A stretch of 64,000 nt of DNA from Bog-159 sp963738345. Its GTDB lineage: Bacteria; Acidobacteriota; Terriglobia; Bryobacterales; Bryobacteraceae. Below the pieces are notes generated by a model. It had not been told where the DNA came from and made no database searches. It saw nothing but the letters and a program-made list of their open reading frames with translations. The position numbers were made by a program, and so were the translations under genes. Below, piece by piece: positions 51,808-63,945 of this stretch (position 1 is the first letter of the stretch; every line of letters starts with the position of its first letter). The stretch is from NCBI GenBank assembly GCA_963738345.1, contig CAVTWI010000002.1, forward strand, positions 930,001 through 994,000, given 5' to 3'.

Positions 51808-51842
51808 GGCAGGATCGGGGGTTCGCAGCCCCTGGTCCTGCC
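51808..51842 (+). terminator. Long hairpin after the 26-codon ORF
   Basis: GGCAGGA pairs with TCCTGCC and the pairing continues inward through U-G, C-G and GGGGG/CCCCU to a seven-base loop TTCGCAG, about 14 pairs in all. It begins six bases after the stop codon. It resembles a tRNA acceptor/T-arm minihelix but no tRNA body exists. No U-tract, so its role as terminator or RNA-stability element is open. Confidence 0.5.
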
Positions 51843-51928
51843 ACTAGCATACTCCAAACCACCTCACGGACCAAAAGGTTCTTGCAATAATTGCCGGGCA
51901 GGACGCAAATTGGCGGCCAAAAACAGAA

Positions 51929-51952
51929 ATGCTCACCCCGAAGGGTGAGCAT
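51929..51952 (-). terminator. Rho-independent terminator of the secA operon
   Basis: Perfect 10-bp stem ATGCTCACCC / GGGTGAGCAT with a four-base loop. Read on the minus strand it is followed by TTCTGTTTTTGG, a U-rich tract, as expected for intrinsic termination of the leftward secA/52220 transcript about 270 bases beyond the last stop codon. Confidence 0.65.
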
Positions 51953-52219
51953 CTTGTATACCCCTGTTCTACCAGGGGGATGTTCGATGGGAGAATCAGG
52001 TTCGACGGAATCGCAACTCCGCCAAAAACCTTGGTAGTTGGATCTTAGGGCTCCCGGGCTTTCAAGTCAAGCAAAAATCCGCCCCAAATTTTTCGCCTGT
52101 AATTGGCCGTATATGAGATATTTACAAGATTTCCACATTTTCACAGGGAGTGTCCGAAAACGGAAAACCGGACTGTTTTAGGCTGTTGAAAATGTTCTAA
52201 CGTCCTGCAATGGGGACGT

Positions 52220-53205
52220 TTACTGGTTCGGCGGGGTGGTAGGCGCGCGATCATGCAGGTGCAAAACGATCATGGCGTCAGCCTCTTCGCCTCGGCCCCC
52301 GCGCCGGATAAACGCTCTCACGCTGCCAAAAGCGAGGCCGCCCACGAGAGAAAAGACCAACAGGATGCCGATCAAAACAAAGGCGTTAATTACCAGATCG
52401 CCGATGTTGTCGCGCCGCGTGGACACCCGTTCATCAAGCGTGATCGCAGCCTGATAACGGATCAACGACAGCAGTTTCTCGGCTGCGTCGGGACTCGGAG
52501 GCGACATAATTACCGCAACGAGCGGGCCGCTCCGTTTGACCATCGCTCCGGAGATCGCCTGAAACTGGGCGGTCTGGAGTCGGGCAATTTGGGGGGTGGG
52601 GTAGGTGAAGACGGCCAGTTTCAAGTCACCCGAGGCCGTGTGGAACGAGCCGACCTGGGCCTCCGCCGAGAGATGGAAGGCCGCCGTCGAGGGGGGGATT
52701 CCCGGGTCAAACTTCTGTAGAGCGACTGGACCCTCCACATAACGCTCGGAGTTTGGCACCAAATCCTGGGTGGGCAGATATTGCACAAGGGTGGGGAGGG
52801 AAGTATTGTCCACTTGCTTCAGGCTCTGGATCAAGGTGGTCAGAAAGGGCGATGCCGGGTGGAAACCGTCGAACTTGAGCAGGTAATTGCCGTGGGTCAG
52901 CAAACTGCCGGTGTCTGTTTCGGCGGCCAGTTTGGCTACGGCGGAGGGTCTGGAATCGGCCGGCCGGAGCCACTCAAAGGCGCCTAATGCGCCGGTAGGA
53001 TCCTGCAAACGCCAGGCAGTGGCCGTGAACTTCTGTCCCTCGCCTTCGTATTGCGCGGTCTCACCTTCGCGGAACGCGTATTCGTCCCAGAGCGCCTGAT
53101 CGGCAGCCGTGTTTACCGGCTTCACCGACACGCGATGGAACGTTCCTATGGCGTCCGGCCAGATGACTGCTCCGGCCAGCCAGGGAAAACCGAGGACCAC
53201 GAAGG

Positions 53206-53227
<22 letters not shown>
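52220..53227 (-). CDS. Exported membrane-anchored protein, DUF6599-like
   Basis: Protein of 335 residues with a signal peptide (MSRLSRIAFVVLGFPWLAGA), a soluble domain containing ALWDEYAFREGETAQYEGEG, TATAWRLQDPTGALGAFEWL and HGNYLLKFDG, and a C-terminal membrane helix (LVINAFVLIGILLVFSLVGG) with a short cytoplasmic tail. The pattern resembles DUF6599 proteins of acidobacteria, from memory only. Its start overlaps the end of secA by 22 bases, so it is translated from the same mRNA. Function unknown. Confidence 0.75.
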
Positions 53228-56070
<2,843 letters not shown>

Positions 56071-56116
56071 AGAGAGGTCTCATTACAGAATGGAGATCCG
56101 CTCCTACTATTCTAGC

Positions 56117-56446
56117 CTATCTATCGTTTTGCCTTTCGCGTTTGGCGAGTGTTTCGTGGAGTATCGATTTAATGTAGGTCTGGTAGGGCAGTCCCTTCTG
56201 TTCAGCCTGCTTTCGGGCCAAAGCCAGGTCGGCAGCGGGGATCCGCAGCGCAACTACCGGCGCAGGCGTCTTTTTGGAGGCCTCGATCCGGCGGAGTAAG
56301 TCCCCTTTTGTGAGAATTTTCGCTTCGCCGGCCCTCACTGCGGCCAAAAGTTGTTTGTCATGCACGTTGCGGTTTTTGTACCACCAATCCGCTTCTTCGG
56401 CTTCGGTGGCGAAGGCCGGCACTACTCGTTTGCTTTGTTTGTTCAT
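56117..56446 (-). CDS. brnA: BrnA/CopG-type antitoxin
   Basis: Protein of 109 residues with a ribbon-helix-helix C-terminus (VVALRIPAADLALARKQAEQ, then KGLPYQTYIKSILHETL), the DNA-binding part of CopG-type antitoxins, and an N-terminal toxin-binding region (FATEAEEADWWYKNR). The ATG at 56444-56446 overlaps the BrnT toxin stop by four bases. Expected to neutralise BrnT and repress the operon. Confidence 0.85.
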   Translation of the reverse strand: MNKQSKRVVPAFATEAEEADWWYKNRNVHDKQLLAAVRAGEAKILTKGDLLRRIEASKKTPAPVVALRIPAADLALARKQAEQKGLPYQTYIKSILHETLAKRERQNDR

Positions 56447-56712
56447 CGGGGTTGCTCCAGAAAAGCTATCTTGTTCGAGGCGCTGGCCCGGAAGGCGGTG
56501 ACGGCGCGGACCTTGCCGCTCCGGACCGTCCACGCCACCCGGAGCAACCGTAATTCCACGGATCGATAGCGATCCTCGCCGTCAATCACCTGGTAATCCA
56601 AATCCAGCGGATCGTTGTTCAGCACCTGCTCGAATTCGGCGGGTGTCACTTTGTGAGCTGCGAGGTGGTTCGTGTTCTCGCTGTCCCAGTCAAACTCGAA
56701 CCCGCCGGCCAC
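56443..56712 (-). CDS. brnT: BrnT-type RNase toxin
   Basis: Protein of 89 residues matching the BrnT (RelE-like fold) family: FEFDWDSENTNHLAAHKVTP opening, DLDYQVIDGEDRYRS central strand and RLLRVAWTVRSGKVRAVTAF, then RASASNKIAFLE. The toxin gene precedes the antitoxin gene with a four-base overlap, the usual order for BrnT/BrnA. The sequence looks intact. Confidence 0.85.
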   Translation of the reverse strand: MAGGFEFDWDSENTNHLAAHKVTPAEFEQVLNNDPLDLDYQVIDGEDRYRSVELRLLRVAWTVRSGKVRAVTAFRASASNKIAFLEQPR

Positions 56713-56787
56713 GATTAACTAGTATCGCAACGTATATACTTTGTCAATAGGCAGCTCGACCGACGCACGTATTTGTTACGCCGGAAC

Positions 56788-56991
56788 TTAGACCTGTTCG
56801 CCAAATCTGGCGGGCGGTAGAGCCACCTCGCCATGCCTGCGCATACCATCGATGTGGAACTCGATGGCTTCGCGGATCAGTTGCCGGGTTTCGTCCAGGC
56901 TGGCGCCAGCGGCGATGCAACCGGGGAGGTCAGGTACGTGCGCGCTGTAGCCGGTCGGAGTTTGCGCAATACATATGGTGTACCGGTTCAT
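56788..56991 (-). CDS. HicB-family antitoxin-like protein without adjacent HicA
   Basis: Sixty-seven residues with the HicB fold pattern: YTICIAQTPTGYSAHVPDLP, GCIAAGASLDETRQLIREAI and EFHIDG. The C-terminal DNA-binding extension of longer HicB proteins is absent. No hicA-like ORF is found in the roughly 80 bases on either side, so it is an orphan. It lies upstream of brnT on the same strand with a 75-bp gap. Confidence 0.8.
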   Translation of the reverse strand: MNRYTICIAQTPTGYSAHVPDLPGCIAAGASLDETRQLIREAIEFHIDGMRRHGEVALPPARFGEQV

Positions 56992-57074
56992 TTTCAGACC
57001 TGCCTGTTTTAGTATAAACGCCTGATCTTGAACTGAAGATTCTAGAATAACGCCTCATGCCATACTGAACTCAC

Positions 57075-58301
57075 ATGGTCGTCCACTTACGGTACTGTCT
57101 GGTTTTTGCCGCCGCAATATCCTTTCTTGCCGCGACAGCTTCAGCCGCCGAGCCCCAATCCGCCCAATCCATCCGCCGCCTCGACGGATCCAAAATCTCG
57201 ATCCGCGATGCCGATGCTTTCGCCCGGAAAGCCCTGGCCGCCGCGCACGTTACCGGCGCGCAAATCGCAGTGCTCGATCGGGGCCGCCTGGTTTGGAGCG
57301 CCGCATATGGCCTGCGCCGGCGCGATCCCGAGTTGCCGATGGATCGCGAAACCACCACTTGGGCGGCATCCATCACCAAGAGCGTCTTCGCCACTTATGT
57401 AATGCACTTGGTGGAACGCGGCGAGTTTAACCTGGATGAGCCGGTCGTCCGTCAGTTACCCAAACCGCTGAACGAATACGAACCTTACCGCGAGAGCGCG
57501 TCGGCCATTGTGCACGATGCGGCCTGGTCGGCTGTCACCCCGCGCATGTTATTGGCGCATTGTTCCGGCCTGGCGAACTTCGCCTTCATCGAGCCCGATA
57601 AGAAAATGCATCTGCGCTTTCCCCCCGGTACGCAGTTTCTATACTCCGGCGAAGGCATCAACCTGGTGCAGTTCATCATCGAGCAAAAGAAAGGCCGTCT
57701 ACTCGACCAACTCATGCAGGATGCCCTCTTCACTCCGTTGGGTATGACCCGCACCGGCATCATCTATCGCCAGGAGTTCGAAGCGAACGTGGCCGACCGC
57801 TATGACCTGAACGAGAAGTTCCGCTCGCAGACGCGCCGCTTCCCCGCGCGCGCTGCCGGTTCCATGTCGACTAGCGCCGAAGATCTGGCCCGCTTTGCCT
57901 CGGCACTTCTTGACGGCAAAATCATTCGCGCCAAGACGCGCGCGGAGATGCTACGCCCATTCTTCCGCATCGACTCATTGCACGAATTTCCCTTCCGTGC
58001 AGGCGAAGGGCAGGGCAAAGAAGCGGCGGATATCGGACTGGCTTACGGCGTAGGTTGGGGATTGCTAACCCATACGCGCTTCGGCCCCGCGTTCTTCAAA
58101 GAAGGACACGGAGACGGCGCCCAGAACTATATCATCTGCTTCGAGCAGCGCCGCGCCTGCATGATCGTGTTGACCAACAGCGATAACGGAGAGTTAGCCT
58201 TTCGGCCGCTATTTGAAACCATTCTGGGCGATACCGTGACGCCGTGGGAATGGGAAGGTTATACGCCCGAATTTATCGAGCAGAGCCGGAAGAATCCGTA
58301 G
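57075..58301 (+). CDS. Secreted serine hydrolase of the class C beta-lactamase family
   Basis: Protein of 408 residues with a signal peptide (MVVHLRYCLVFAAAISFLAA). The nucleophile motif SxxK is ASITKS (Ser99, Lys102), the tyrosine motif could be within YRESASA or YSGEGINLVQF (YSG at the second catalytic loop), and GVGWGLLTHTRFGPAFFKEG then HGDG fits the third (HxG) box. Such enzymes are esterases, peptidases or beta-lactamases; the substrate is not predictable. Confidence 0.88.
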   Translation: MVVHLRYCLVFAAAISFLAATASAAEPQSAQSIRRLDGSKISIRDADAFARKALAAAHVTGAQIAVLDRGRLVWSAAYGLRRRDPELPMDRETTTWAASITKSVFATYVMHLVERGEFNLDEPVVRQLPKPLNEYEPYRESASAIVHDAAWSAVTPRMLLAHCSGLANFAFIEPDKKMHLRFPPGTQFLYSGEGINLVQFIIEQKKGRLLDQLMQDALFTPLGMTRTGIIYRQEFEANVADRYDLNEKFRSQTRRFPARAAGSMSTSAEDLARFASALLDGKIIRAKTRAEMLRPFFRIDSLHEFPFRAGEGQGKEAADIGLAYGVGWGLLTHTRFGPAFFKEGHGDGAQNYIICFEQRRACMIVLTNSDNGELAFRPLFETILGDTVTPWEWEGYTPEFIEQSRKNP

Positions 58302-58326
58302 CTCGGGCGCACGGCCGGCAATAGCA

Positions 58327-59604
58327 TCAAGCTTCCGGATTACCCGGCAGTTCCGCCGGACGCCCGGGCCGGGGACCTTCCCCGACACGCCGCAGATCGT
58401 CGGCCAGGATCACCGCTTCCGCCAGGTCGCGCATAGGCCGCCGCAGCCGCCGGCTTTCATTGCGCAGACGCAGGTAAGCTTCTTCTTCGGTAAGGTTGTA
58501 TTTCTGTTGCAGGATACCTTTGGCCCGCTCCACCAGCTTGCGCGCTTCGAGCGTACGCTTCATTTCCAGCGTTTCCGACATCAGGCGCGCATTCTCAATG
58601 GCGATGGCGGCTTGGCCGGCAACGGCCTTTACAAAGCCCACTTCTTCGTCGGAAAAAGGGCGCTGCTCACGCGTATAGATATTAATGGTGCCGATTACTT
58701 TTTCGCGCGTGAATAACGGTACGGATAGCAGCGATGCCAGTCCAGTCTTACGCGCCAGTTCGGGATATCGGAACTGCTTCTCGATCAATACATTGGGTAC
58801 GGTGATGGGACGCCCTTCGCGCACCACGCGCCCAATCAGCGAATCCTCGATCTTCAACGGCATCTTATGCAGATAGTCTGGCGAAGAGCAGCGTGCCGCT
58901 GAAATCACCAGTTCGCGGCGGTCCTCGTCGATCAGCATGATGGAGCAGACCGGCGAATCCAAAGTCTCGGCCACCATCTCTGAAATCGCCTGCAGAATTC
59001 GATCCAGATAGTTTTCAGCGGATATGGTCTGCGCAACCGCAGCCAGCGCTTCCATGCGTTTCGCAGCGGTTTCCGACCGTTCCACCAAACGGAATTTCGC
59101 GATCGCTCCGCCCATTTGTTCGCCGATGAAACTAACTAGAGCGACCTCTTCGGGCGAATGCGAATGCGACGCGCGATGGTGCACGTTAATAACGCCGATC
59201 AAATCGCCACCGCTTACCAGGGGCACGGAAAGGAACGCGTCGAAAGTATCTTCGGGCAGCGTTTGAAAATTCTTGAACCGCGCGTCGGCGGAAGCTTTGC
59301 TCGACAGCGCGACCACCGATTTGTGCTGCGCCACCCAACCGGTAATGCCTTCGCCCATCTTCAGGCGAATGTTGCCGATCTCAGAGGCATGGGGCAGTTG
59401 TGACGCTTCGAGGACTATCTCATTGGTGGCATGGTCTACTAGATACACCAGACAAGCATCGCAACGCGTGGTCTCCAGTGTAAGTGAAACAAGCTCTTGC
59501 AACATCTTATCCAGACTGAGGTCTGAACTCACAATGCTGCTGATGTGGTGCAGGAGCGCGACTTGGGAGGCTCCTTCGGAAACGGCTACCGTGGCGGTCC
59601 GCAT
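58327..59604 (-). CDS. Two-GAF and ANTAR domain antitermination regulator
   Basis: Soluble protein of 425 residues. Two GAF domains (about 15-165 and 185-345; LVSLTLETTRCDACLVYLVD and ISEMVAETLDSPVCSIMLID) are followed by an ANTAR RNA-binding domain at the C-terminus (KLVERAKGILQQKYNLTEEE, then AYLRLRNESRRLRRPMRDLA). ANTAR proteins bind paired hairpins in leader RNAs and prevent termination. The GAF domains probably sense a small molecule or nucleotide; targets are not identifiable here. Confidence 0.92.
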   Translation of the reverse strand: MRTATVAVSEGASQVALLHHISSIVSSDLSLDKMLQELVSLTLETTRCDACLVYLVDHATNEIVLEASQLPHASEIGNIRLKMGEGITGWVAQHKSVVALSSKASADARFKNFQTLPEDTFDAFLSVPLVSGGDLIGVINVHHRASHSHSPEEVALVSFIGEQMGGAIAKFRLVERSETAAKRMEALAAVAQTISAENYLDRILQAISEMVAETLDSPVCSIMLIDEDRRELVISAARCSSPDYLHKMPLKIEDSLIGRVVREGRPITVPNVLIEKQFRYPELARKTGLASLLSVPLFTREKVIGTINIYTREQRPFSDEEVGFVKAVAGQAAIAIENARLMSETLEMKRTLEARKLVERAKGILQQKYNLTEEEAYLRLRNESRRLRRPMRDLAEAVILADDLRRVGEGPRPGRPAELPGNPEA

Positions 59605-59764
59605 ATCTTCCAGTTTAGAGACTCGGGGGCCTTATGGTCCAATCCAAAATTCTTATTGACGGCATGGTACGGGTAAAGAATTACGGCTCCTCCATTGATA
59701 CTGCAGGCCTTGCTTTCCACGGCTCGAATGCATTACGGCTATAATCTTATCCATCTGGGTCCGC

Positions 59765-61837
59765 ATGAAAACTTTCCAATTCTATTGCCTGCCACTTGCC
59801 GCAGCCACGTGCCTCTGCGCGCCGGCTAGCGCCACGGTACAAATTCTATCTCTGAAGCCCACCCTGGCGTCGCCGCAGCAGATCGGCGCAACAGTCGGCT
59901 GGACGGCCACGGCCACCGATACGAATGCCGGCCCCTTGACCTTTCAGTTCAATGTCGGACCACCCAATGGATCGCTGGCGACAGTTAGAAACTTCAACGT
60001 CGGCACGCTGAACGCCACCACCTGGAAGGCTCAGCCCTTCGCCTGGGCACTCACCGGCCCGGATGGTGTATTTCAGGTGCAAGTGGTGGCTAAAGATTTC
60101 AAGACCGGCGAATCGGCAACGGAAACAGTCTCCTTCACGGTGAATTCTCCGCTTACCGGCAATAGCCCGGTGGTTCAACCGACCCAGAATCCGCTGGTGG
60201 CGCTATTCACCGCGCCTTCCTGTGCCGGGGGCAGCGGCATACGGGTATCATTTCAGCCGCAGTCCGGCAGCACTCCCGCCACCATTACCAATTGGGTGCC
60301 TTGCCATCCTCCTTCTTCGATGACATTTGAAATCGCCGGCATGTATCCCAGCACGGTGTATAGCCTGTTCGCCCAGGTGGAGACTGCCGGCAAAATCGTA
60401 AACGGCCCCACCGCCAGTTTCACTACCGGCGCACTTCCCGCCAATGTTCCGTTACCCGCCCTCAGCGCGACCGTCCCAGATAGTTCCAGCGATCCGAACC
60501 GCGTGATCCTGCACGGCCTCTATAGCGTAGGTTTGGGTCCTCCGTACCCGCATGTAGCTACGGACTTATCCGGTAATATCATCTGGTATTACTATCCCAA
60601 CGATCAGGGGCATGTCAGCCTGATGACGCGATCCCTGCCGACCGGCTTCCTGGCGGTGCAAAACGGGCCTAACTGGAATCCGTCGATTCAGGCTTACCAG
60701 GTGCTGCGCCAAATCGATTGGGCCGGCAATATCGTCCGCGAAACCAACACCGGTATCCTGCAGCAACAACTGTTGGCCATGGGTAATCCCGACGCGGCAG
60801 CTTGCAGTTCCATCCCCTCTCCGCCACCGGTTGGAGCCGGCTGCATCGGCCTGTTTAATCACGAGGCTATCCAGACGCTGCCTAACGGCTACACCGCGAT
60901 CCTTGTGGACGTTGAAAGAATTTATCCGCCGGGGACGCAAGGCGATCCCAGCCGCTATCCGGTCGACGTGTGTGGCGACATGATTGTGGTGCTCGATCAG
61001 AACTGGAACCCCATCTGGTATTGGGATTCTTTCGATCCGCTGGGCGGCGGCAACGGCTATCCTGAAATGCCTATCAGCCGCACCGCGGTTCTGAACGAAG
61101 AATGCGGGTCCACTAACTCCGGGTGTTTGAGCCTGTATTTATTGGGCCCCGGCGTTGCGCCCCGAGTCCATGACTGGCTGCACAGCAACAGCATCTACTA
61201 CTGGCCCCACGATGGAGCGCCCGCCCCCAGCACCGCTCCCGGCGATTTTCTCTTTTCGGTGCGGCACCAGGACTGGGTCATCAAGATCGACTATAAGGAC
61301 GGCGCAGGCACCGGAAATATTCTGTGGCGCATGGGTCCCAGCGGCGACTTTACGATGATCAATGCCTATAACGATCCCTGGCCGTGGTTCTCCCACCAGC
61401 ACGAAGCCGGGATTGAAAACGGTGGTACCGGTGTGTTCGACGCTTTGGATAATGGCAACACGCGGATCTCGCCTCCCACCGGTCCGGGCAGTTCGACAGG
61501 AGGTATACCCGGCCTCGGCAGCGACTGCCATCCGTACGATTGCCGCAGCCGCGGTATGGCACTCACCATGAACGAGCCCTCCATGCTGGTGACTCCGCTT
61601 TTGAGCGTCGACCTGGGCTATTATTCGAGCGCCATGGGCAGCGCCCAGCTACTATCTACCGGCAACTATTTCTTCCTCGCCGCGATCGTTGCCAGTGGCG
61701 GTACCGAGTCCGGCTACGATATCTTGGTTCAACCGACACCGGGAACAGCAAACGGAACGCAGGTGATGAACCTGTCCGGTCCGCCCGCTTACAGATCGTG
61801 GCAAATGCCAAGTCTGTATAGTCCGCCGGCGACGTAG
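59765..61837 (+). CDS. Arylsulfotransferase-family (ASST-like) secreted protein, copy 1
   Basis: Protein of 690 residues with signal peptide (MKTFQFYCLPLAAATCLCAP). The N-terminal 220 residues are Ig/fibronectin-like. The propeller that follows has the arylsulfotransferase family pattern: ATDLSGNIIWYYYPNDQGH, HEAIQTLPNGYTAILVDVER, DMIVVLDQNWNPIWYWDSFD, VHDWLHSNSIYYW, FSVRHQDWVIKIDYKDGAG and ILWRMGPSGDF. ASST enzymes transfer sulfate between phenolic compounds in the periplasm. The histidines in HEA and DWLH-N/RHQDW are candidates for catalysis. Activity is not assured. Followed after 26 bp by a paralogue. Confidence 0.85.
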   Translation: MKTFQFYCLPLAAATCLCAPASATVQILSLKPTLASPQQIGATVGWTATATDTNAGPLTFQFNVGPPNGSLATVRNFNVGTLNATTWKAQPFAWALTGPDGVFQVQVVAKDFKTGESATETVSFTVNSPLTGNSPVVQPTQNPLVALFTAPSCAGGSGIRVSFQPQSGSTPATITNWVPCHPPSSMTFEIAGMYPSTVYSLFAQVETAGKIVNGPTASFTTGALPANVPLPALSATVPDSSSDPNRVILHGLYSVGLGPPYPHVATDLSGNIIWYYYPNDQGHVSLMTRSLPTGFLAVQNGPNWNPSIQAYQVLRQIDWAGNIVRETNTGILQQQLLAMGNPDAAACSSIPSPPPVGAGCIGLFNHEAIQTLPNGYTAILVDVERIYPPGTQGDPSRYPVDVCGDMIVVLDQNWNPIWYWDSFDPLGGGNGYPEMPISRTAVLNEECGSTNSGCLSLYLLGPGVAPRVHDWLHSNSIYYWPHDGAPAPSTAPGDFLFSVRHQDWVIKIDYKDGAGTGNILWRMGPSGDFTMINAYNDPWPWFSHQHEAGIENGGTGVFDALDNGNTRISPPTGPGSSTGGIPGLGSDCHPYDCRSRGMALTMNEPSMLVTPLLSVDLGYYSSAMGSAQLLSTGNYFFLAAIVASGGTESGYDILVQPTPGTANGTQVMNLSGPPAYRSWQMPSLYSPPAT

Positions 61838-61863
61838 GAATCAGGTCGGGGTAGGGAGGGATC

Positions 61864-63930
61864 GTGAATAGCCGGAACTGGTGGGCACCCGTGGCCCTGT
61901 TGGCGTCGCTCTGCGCGCCGGCGGCAGCAACAGTGACCATTAAATCGTTGAAATCGACGATCGCGTCTCCGCAACCGGTCGGCGCAATCGTGGGTTGGAG
62001 CGTATCCGCCACCGACACCAATGCCGGCCCTCTGACGTTCCAGTTTAATGTGGCGCCTCCCAATGGGACGCTGTCCACGGTCAAGAACTTCAACGTCGGC
62101 ATTTTGAAGGGCAATGCGTGGATATCGCTGCCATTCACCTGGGCCCTTACCGCGATCGATGGCACATATCTCGTCCAAGTGGTGGTGAAAGATTTTGGTT
62201 CGGGCGAAACCGCGTCGAAAACAGTTTCCTTTCAAGTGACCTCGCCCATTACGGATGCCAATCCGGTAGTTCAGAAAACACAGAATCCGCTGGTTGCCCT
62301 ATTCACCGCGCCGCCGTGCGCGGCCGGAAGTACCGTGGCGGTCGTATTCCAACCGCAGTCTGGAAGCGTCCCGGCGACTACCACCAACTGGTTGCCGTGC
62401 CAGGGATCCTTGTCGGTCAGCTTCGAAATTGCGGGCATGTATCCGAATACTGCCTATAACCTCTATGCGCAGGTCAACACCGGCGGCGATATCGTCAACG
62501 GACCGGCCGTCGCCTTTACCACCGGGGCGCTCCCCACCAACCTTCCATTTCCCAAGTTTTCGGTTGTGACGCCCGCGGCCGCCGGCGATTCGAATCCCAT
62601 ACTGCTACAGGCACTCTCGGACTTGGAGCAGCCTGCACCGCTAGTGAACGTTGCGACTGACTTGTCAGGCAACATCATCTGGTACAACTATCCCAACGAT
62701 CCCGGCCACAGCGGCATGATCACACGACCCCTGGTGAACGGATTCCTGGCCGACCAAAGCGGCGTTGTCTGGAATCCGGCCGAACAGGGATATCAGGTGC
62801 TTCGCCAGTTTGACTGGGCAGGCAATATCGTGCGCGAAACCAATACCGGCATCGTGCAGCAGCAACTCTTAGCCATGGGGGATCCCAATGCGGGGCCTTG
62901 TAATACGATTCCATCGCCTCCTCCCATCGGCGCGGCGTGCCTCGGCATCTTCCATCATGATGCGATTCAATCGCTGCCCAACGGATATACGGCGGCGCTT
63001 GCCGATATAGAAAAAATCTTTCCGCCGGGCACTCAGGGCGACACCAGTGGATTGCCGGTGGACGTCGTCGGCGACATCATTGTGGTCCTCGACCAGAACT
63101 GGAATGTGGTCTGGTATTGGGACGCTTTCGATCCAGCGGATGGCAACAACGGTTATCCCCAATTGCCGGTTAGCCGGACCGCCGTGTTGGGCGAAACCTG
63201 CACAGCAAATGGGGGCTGTCTGGTGAATTTCCTAGCCGGGCCGGGCGTGGCCCCCTCTGCGCACGACTGGCTGCATAGCAACACGCTCTATTATTGGCCG
63301 CACAACGGCGCGGCCGCCCCGAGCGATGCGCCCGGCGATTTGATCTGGTCATCGCGCCATCAGGATTGGGTGATCCGCATCGACTACCAGGATGGCGCCG
63401 GCACCGGCAATATCGTGTGGCGTATGGGACCCAGCGGCGACTTCGCCTTCGTGAACACCTACAACGATCCGTGGCCGTGGTTCTCGCATCAACACGACGC
63501 CGGCATCGAAGGCGGAGGGACTGGTGTTTTCGACACGCTGGATAATGGCAACACCCGCATCTCGCCGCCCACCGGGCCTAGAAGTTCTACCGGTGGCGTG
63601 CCCGGCCTCGGGGTGGGCTGTCTACCCAACGATTGCGCCACGCGCGGCATCGCGCTCACTTTCGATGAGGCCGCTATGCAGGTTTACCCGGTAATGAACG
63701 TGAATCTGGGGACCTTCTCCCAAGCCATGGGAAGCGCCCAATTGCTCGACGACGGCAACTATTTCTTCCAGTCGGCGTTTGTCTTGCGGAACAAGACCGA
63801 GACCAGTTACAACATCGAGATTCAGCCCGTGCCCGGCACTGCTACAGGTCCGCAGGTCTTGAATCTGGCTGGTCCAGCGGCTTATCGCGCCTGGCAGATG
63901 CCCAGTTTATATAGCCCGCCCGGCACGTAG
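61864..63930 (+). CDS. Arylsulfotransferase-family (ASST-like) secreted protein, copy 2
   Basis: Protein of 688 residues, a tandem paralogue of the preceding gene with the same order of motifs: ATDLSGNIIWYNYPNDPGHS, HHDAIQSLPNGYTAALADIE, DIIVVLDQNWNVVWYWDAFD, AHDWLHSNTLYYW and SSRHQDWVIRIDYQDGAG. It starts with GTG 61864, preceded by AGGGAGGG, and has a signal peptide (WWAPVALLASLCAPAAA). Position-by-position similarity is high across the whole length, pointing to a recent duplication. Copy 2 has HHD where copy 1 has NHE, a difference at a candidate active-site position. Confidence 0.85.
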   Translation: MNSRNWWAPVALLASLCAPAAATVTIKSLKSTIASPQPVGAIVGWSVSATDTNAGPLTFQFNVAPPNGTLSTVKNFNVGILKGNAWISLPFTWALTAIDGTYLVQVVVKDFGSGETASKTVSFQVTSPITDANPVVQKTQNPLVALFTAPPCAAGSTVAVVFQPQSGSVPATTTNWLPCQGSLSVSFEIAGMYPNTAYNLYAQVNTGGDIVNGPAVAFTTGALPTNLPFPKFSVVTPAAAGDSNPILLQALSDLEQPAPLVNVATDLSGNIIWYNYPNDPGHSGMITRPLVNGFLADQSGVVWNPAEQGYQVLRQFDWAGNIVRETNTGIVQQQLLAMGDPNAGPCNTIPSPPPIGAACLGIFHHDAIQSLPNGYTAALADIEKIFPPGTQGDTSGLPVDVVGDIIVVLDQNWNVVWYWDAFDPADGNNGYPQLPVSRTAVLGETCTANGGCLVNFLAGPGVAPSAHDWLHSNTLYYWPHNGAAAPSDAPGDLIWSSRHQDWVIRIDYQDGAGTGNIVWRMGPSGDFAFVNTYNDPWPWFSHQHDAGIEGGGTGVFDTLDNGNTRISPPTGPRSSTGGVPGLGVGCLPNDCATRGIALTFDEAAMQVYPVMNVNLGTFSQAMGSAQLLDDGNYFFQSAFVLRNKTETSYNIEIQPVPGTATGPQVLNLAGPAAYRAWQMPSLYSPPGT

Positions 63931-63945
63931 ATAAGACGCGAACTA

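Noticed and set aside
51808..51842. tRNA or tmRNA 3' end
   Set aside because: The hairpin mimics an acceptor/T-arm minihelix, but the T-loop lacks the conserved A, no CCA follows and no other tRNA or tmRNA parts are present.
51929..52219. 6S or SRP RNA in the gap before the 52220 gene
   Set aside because: Neither strand shows the SRP GGAA/GNAR core or the 6S central bubble; the one clear structure is an intrinsic terminator.
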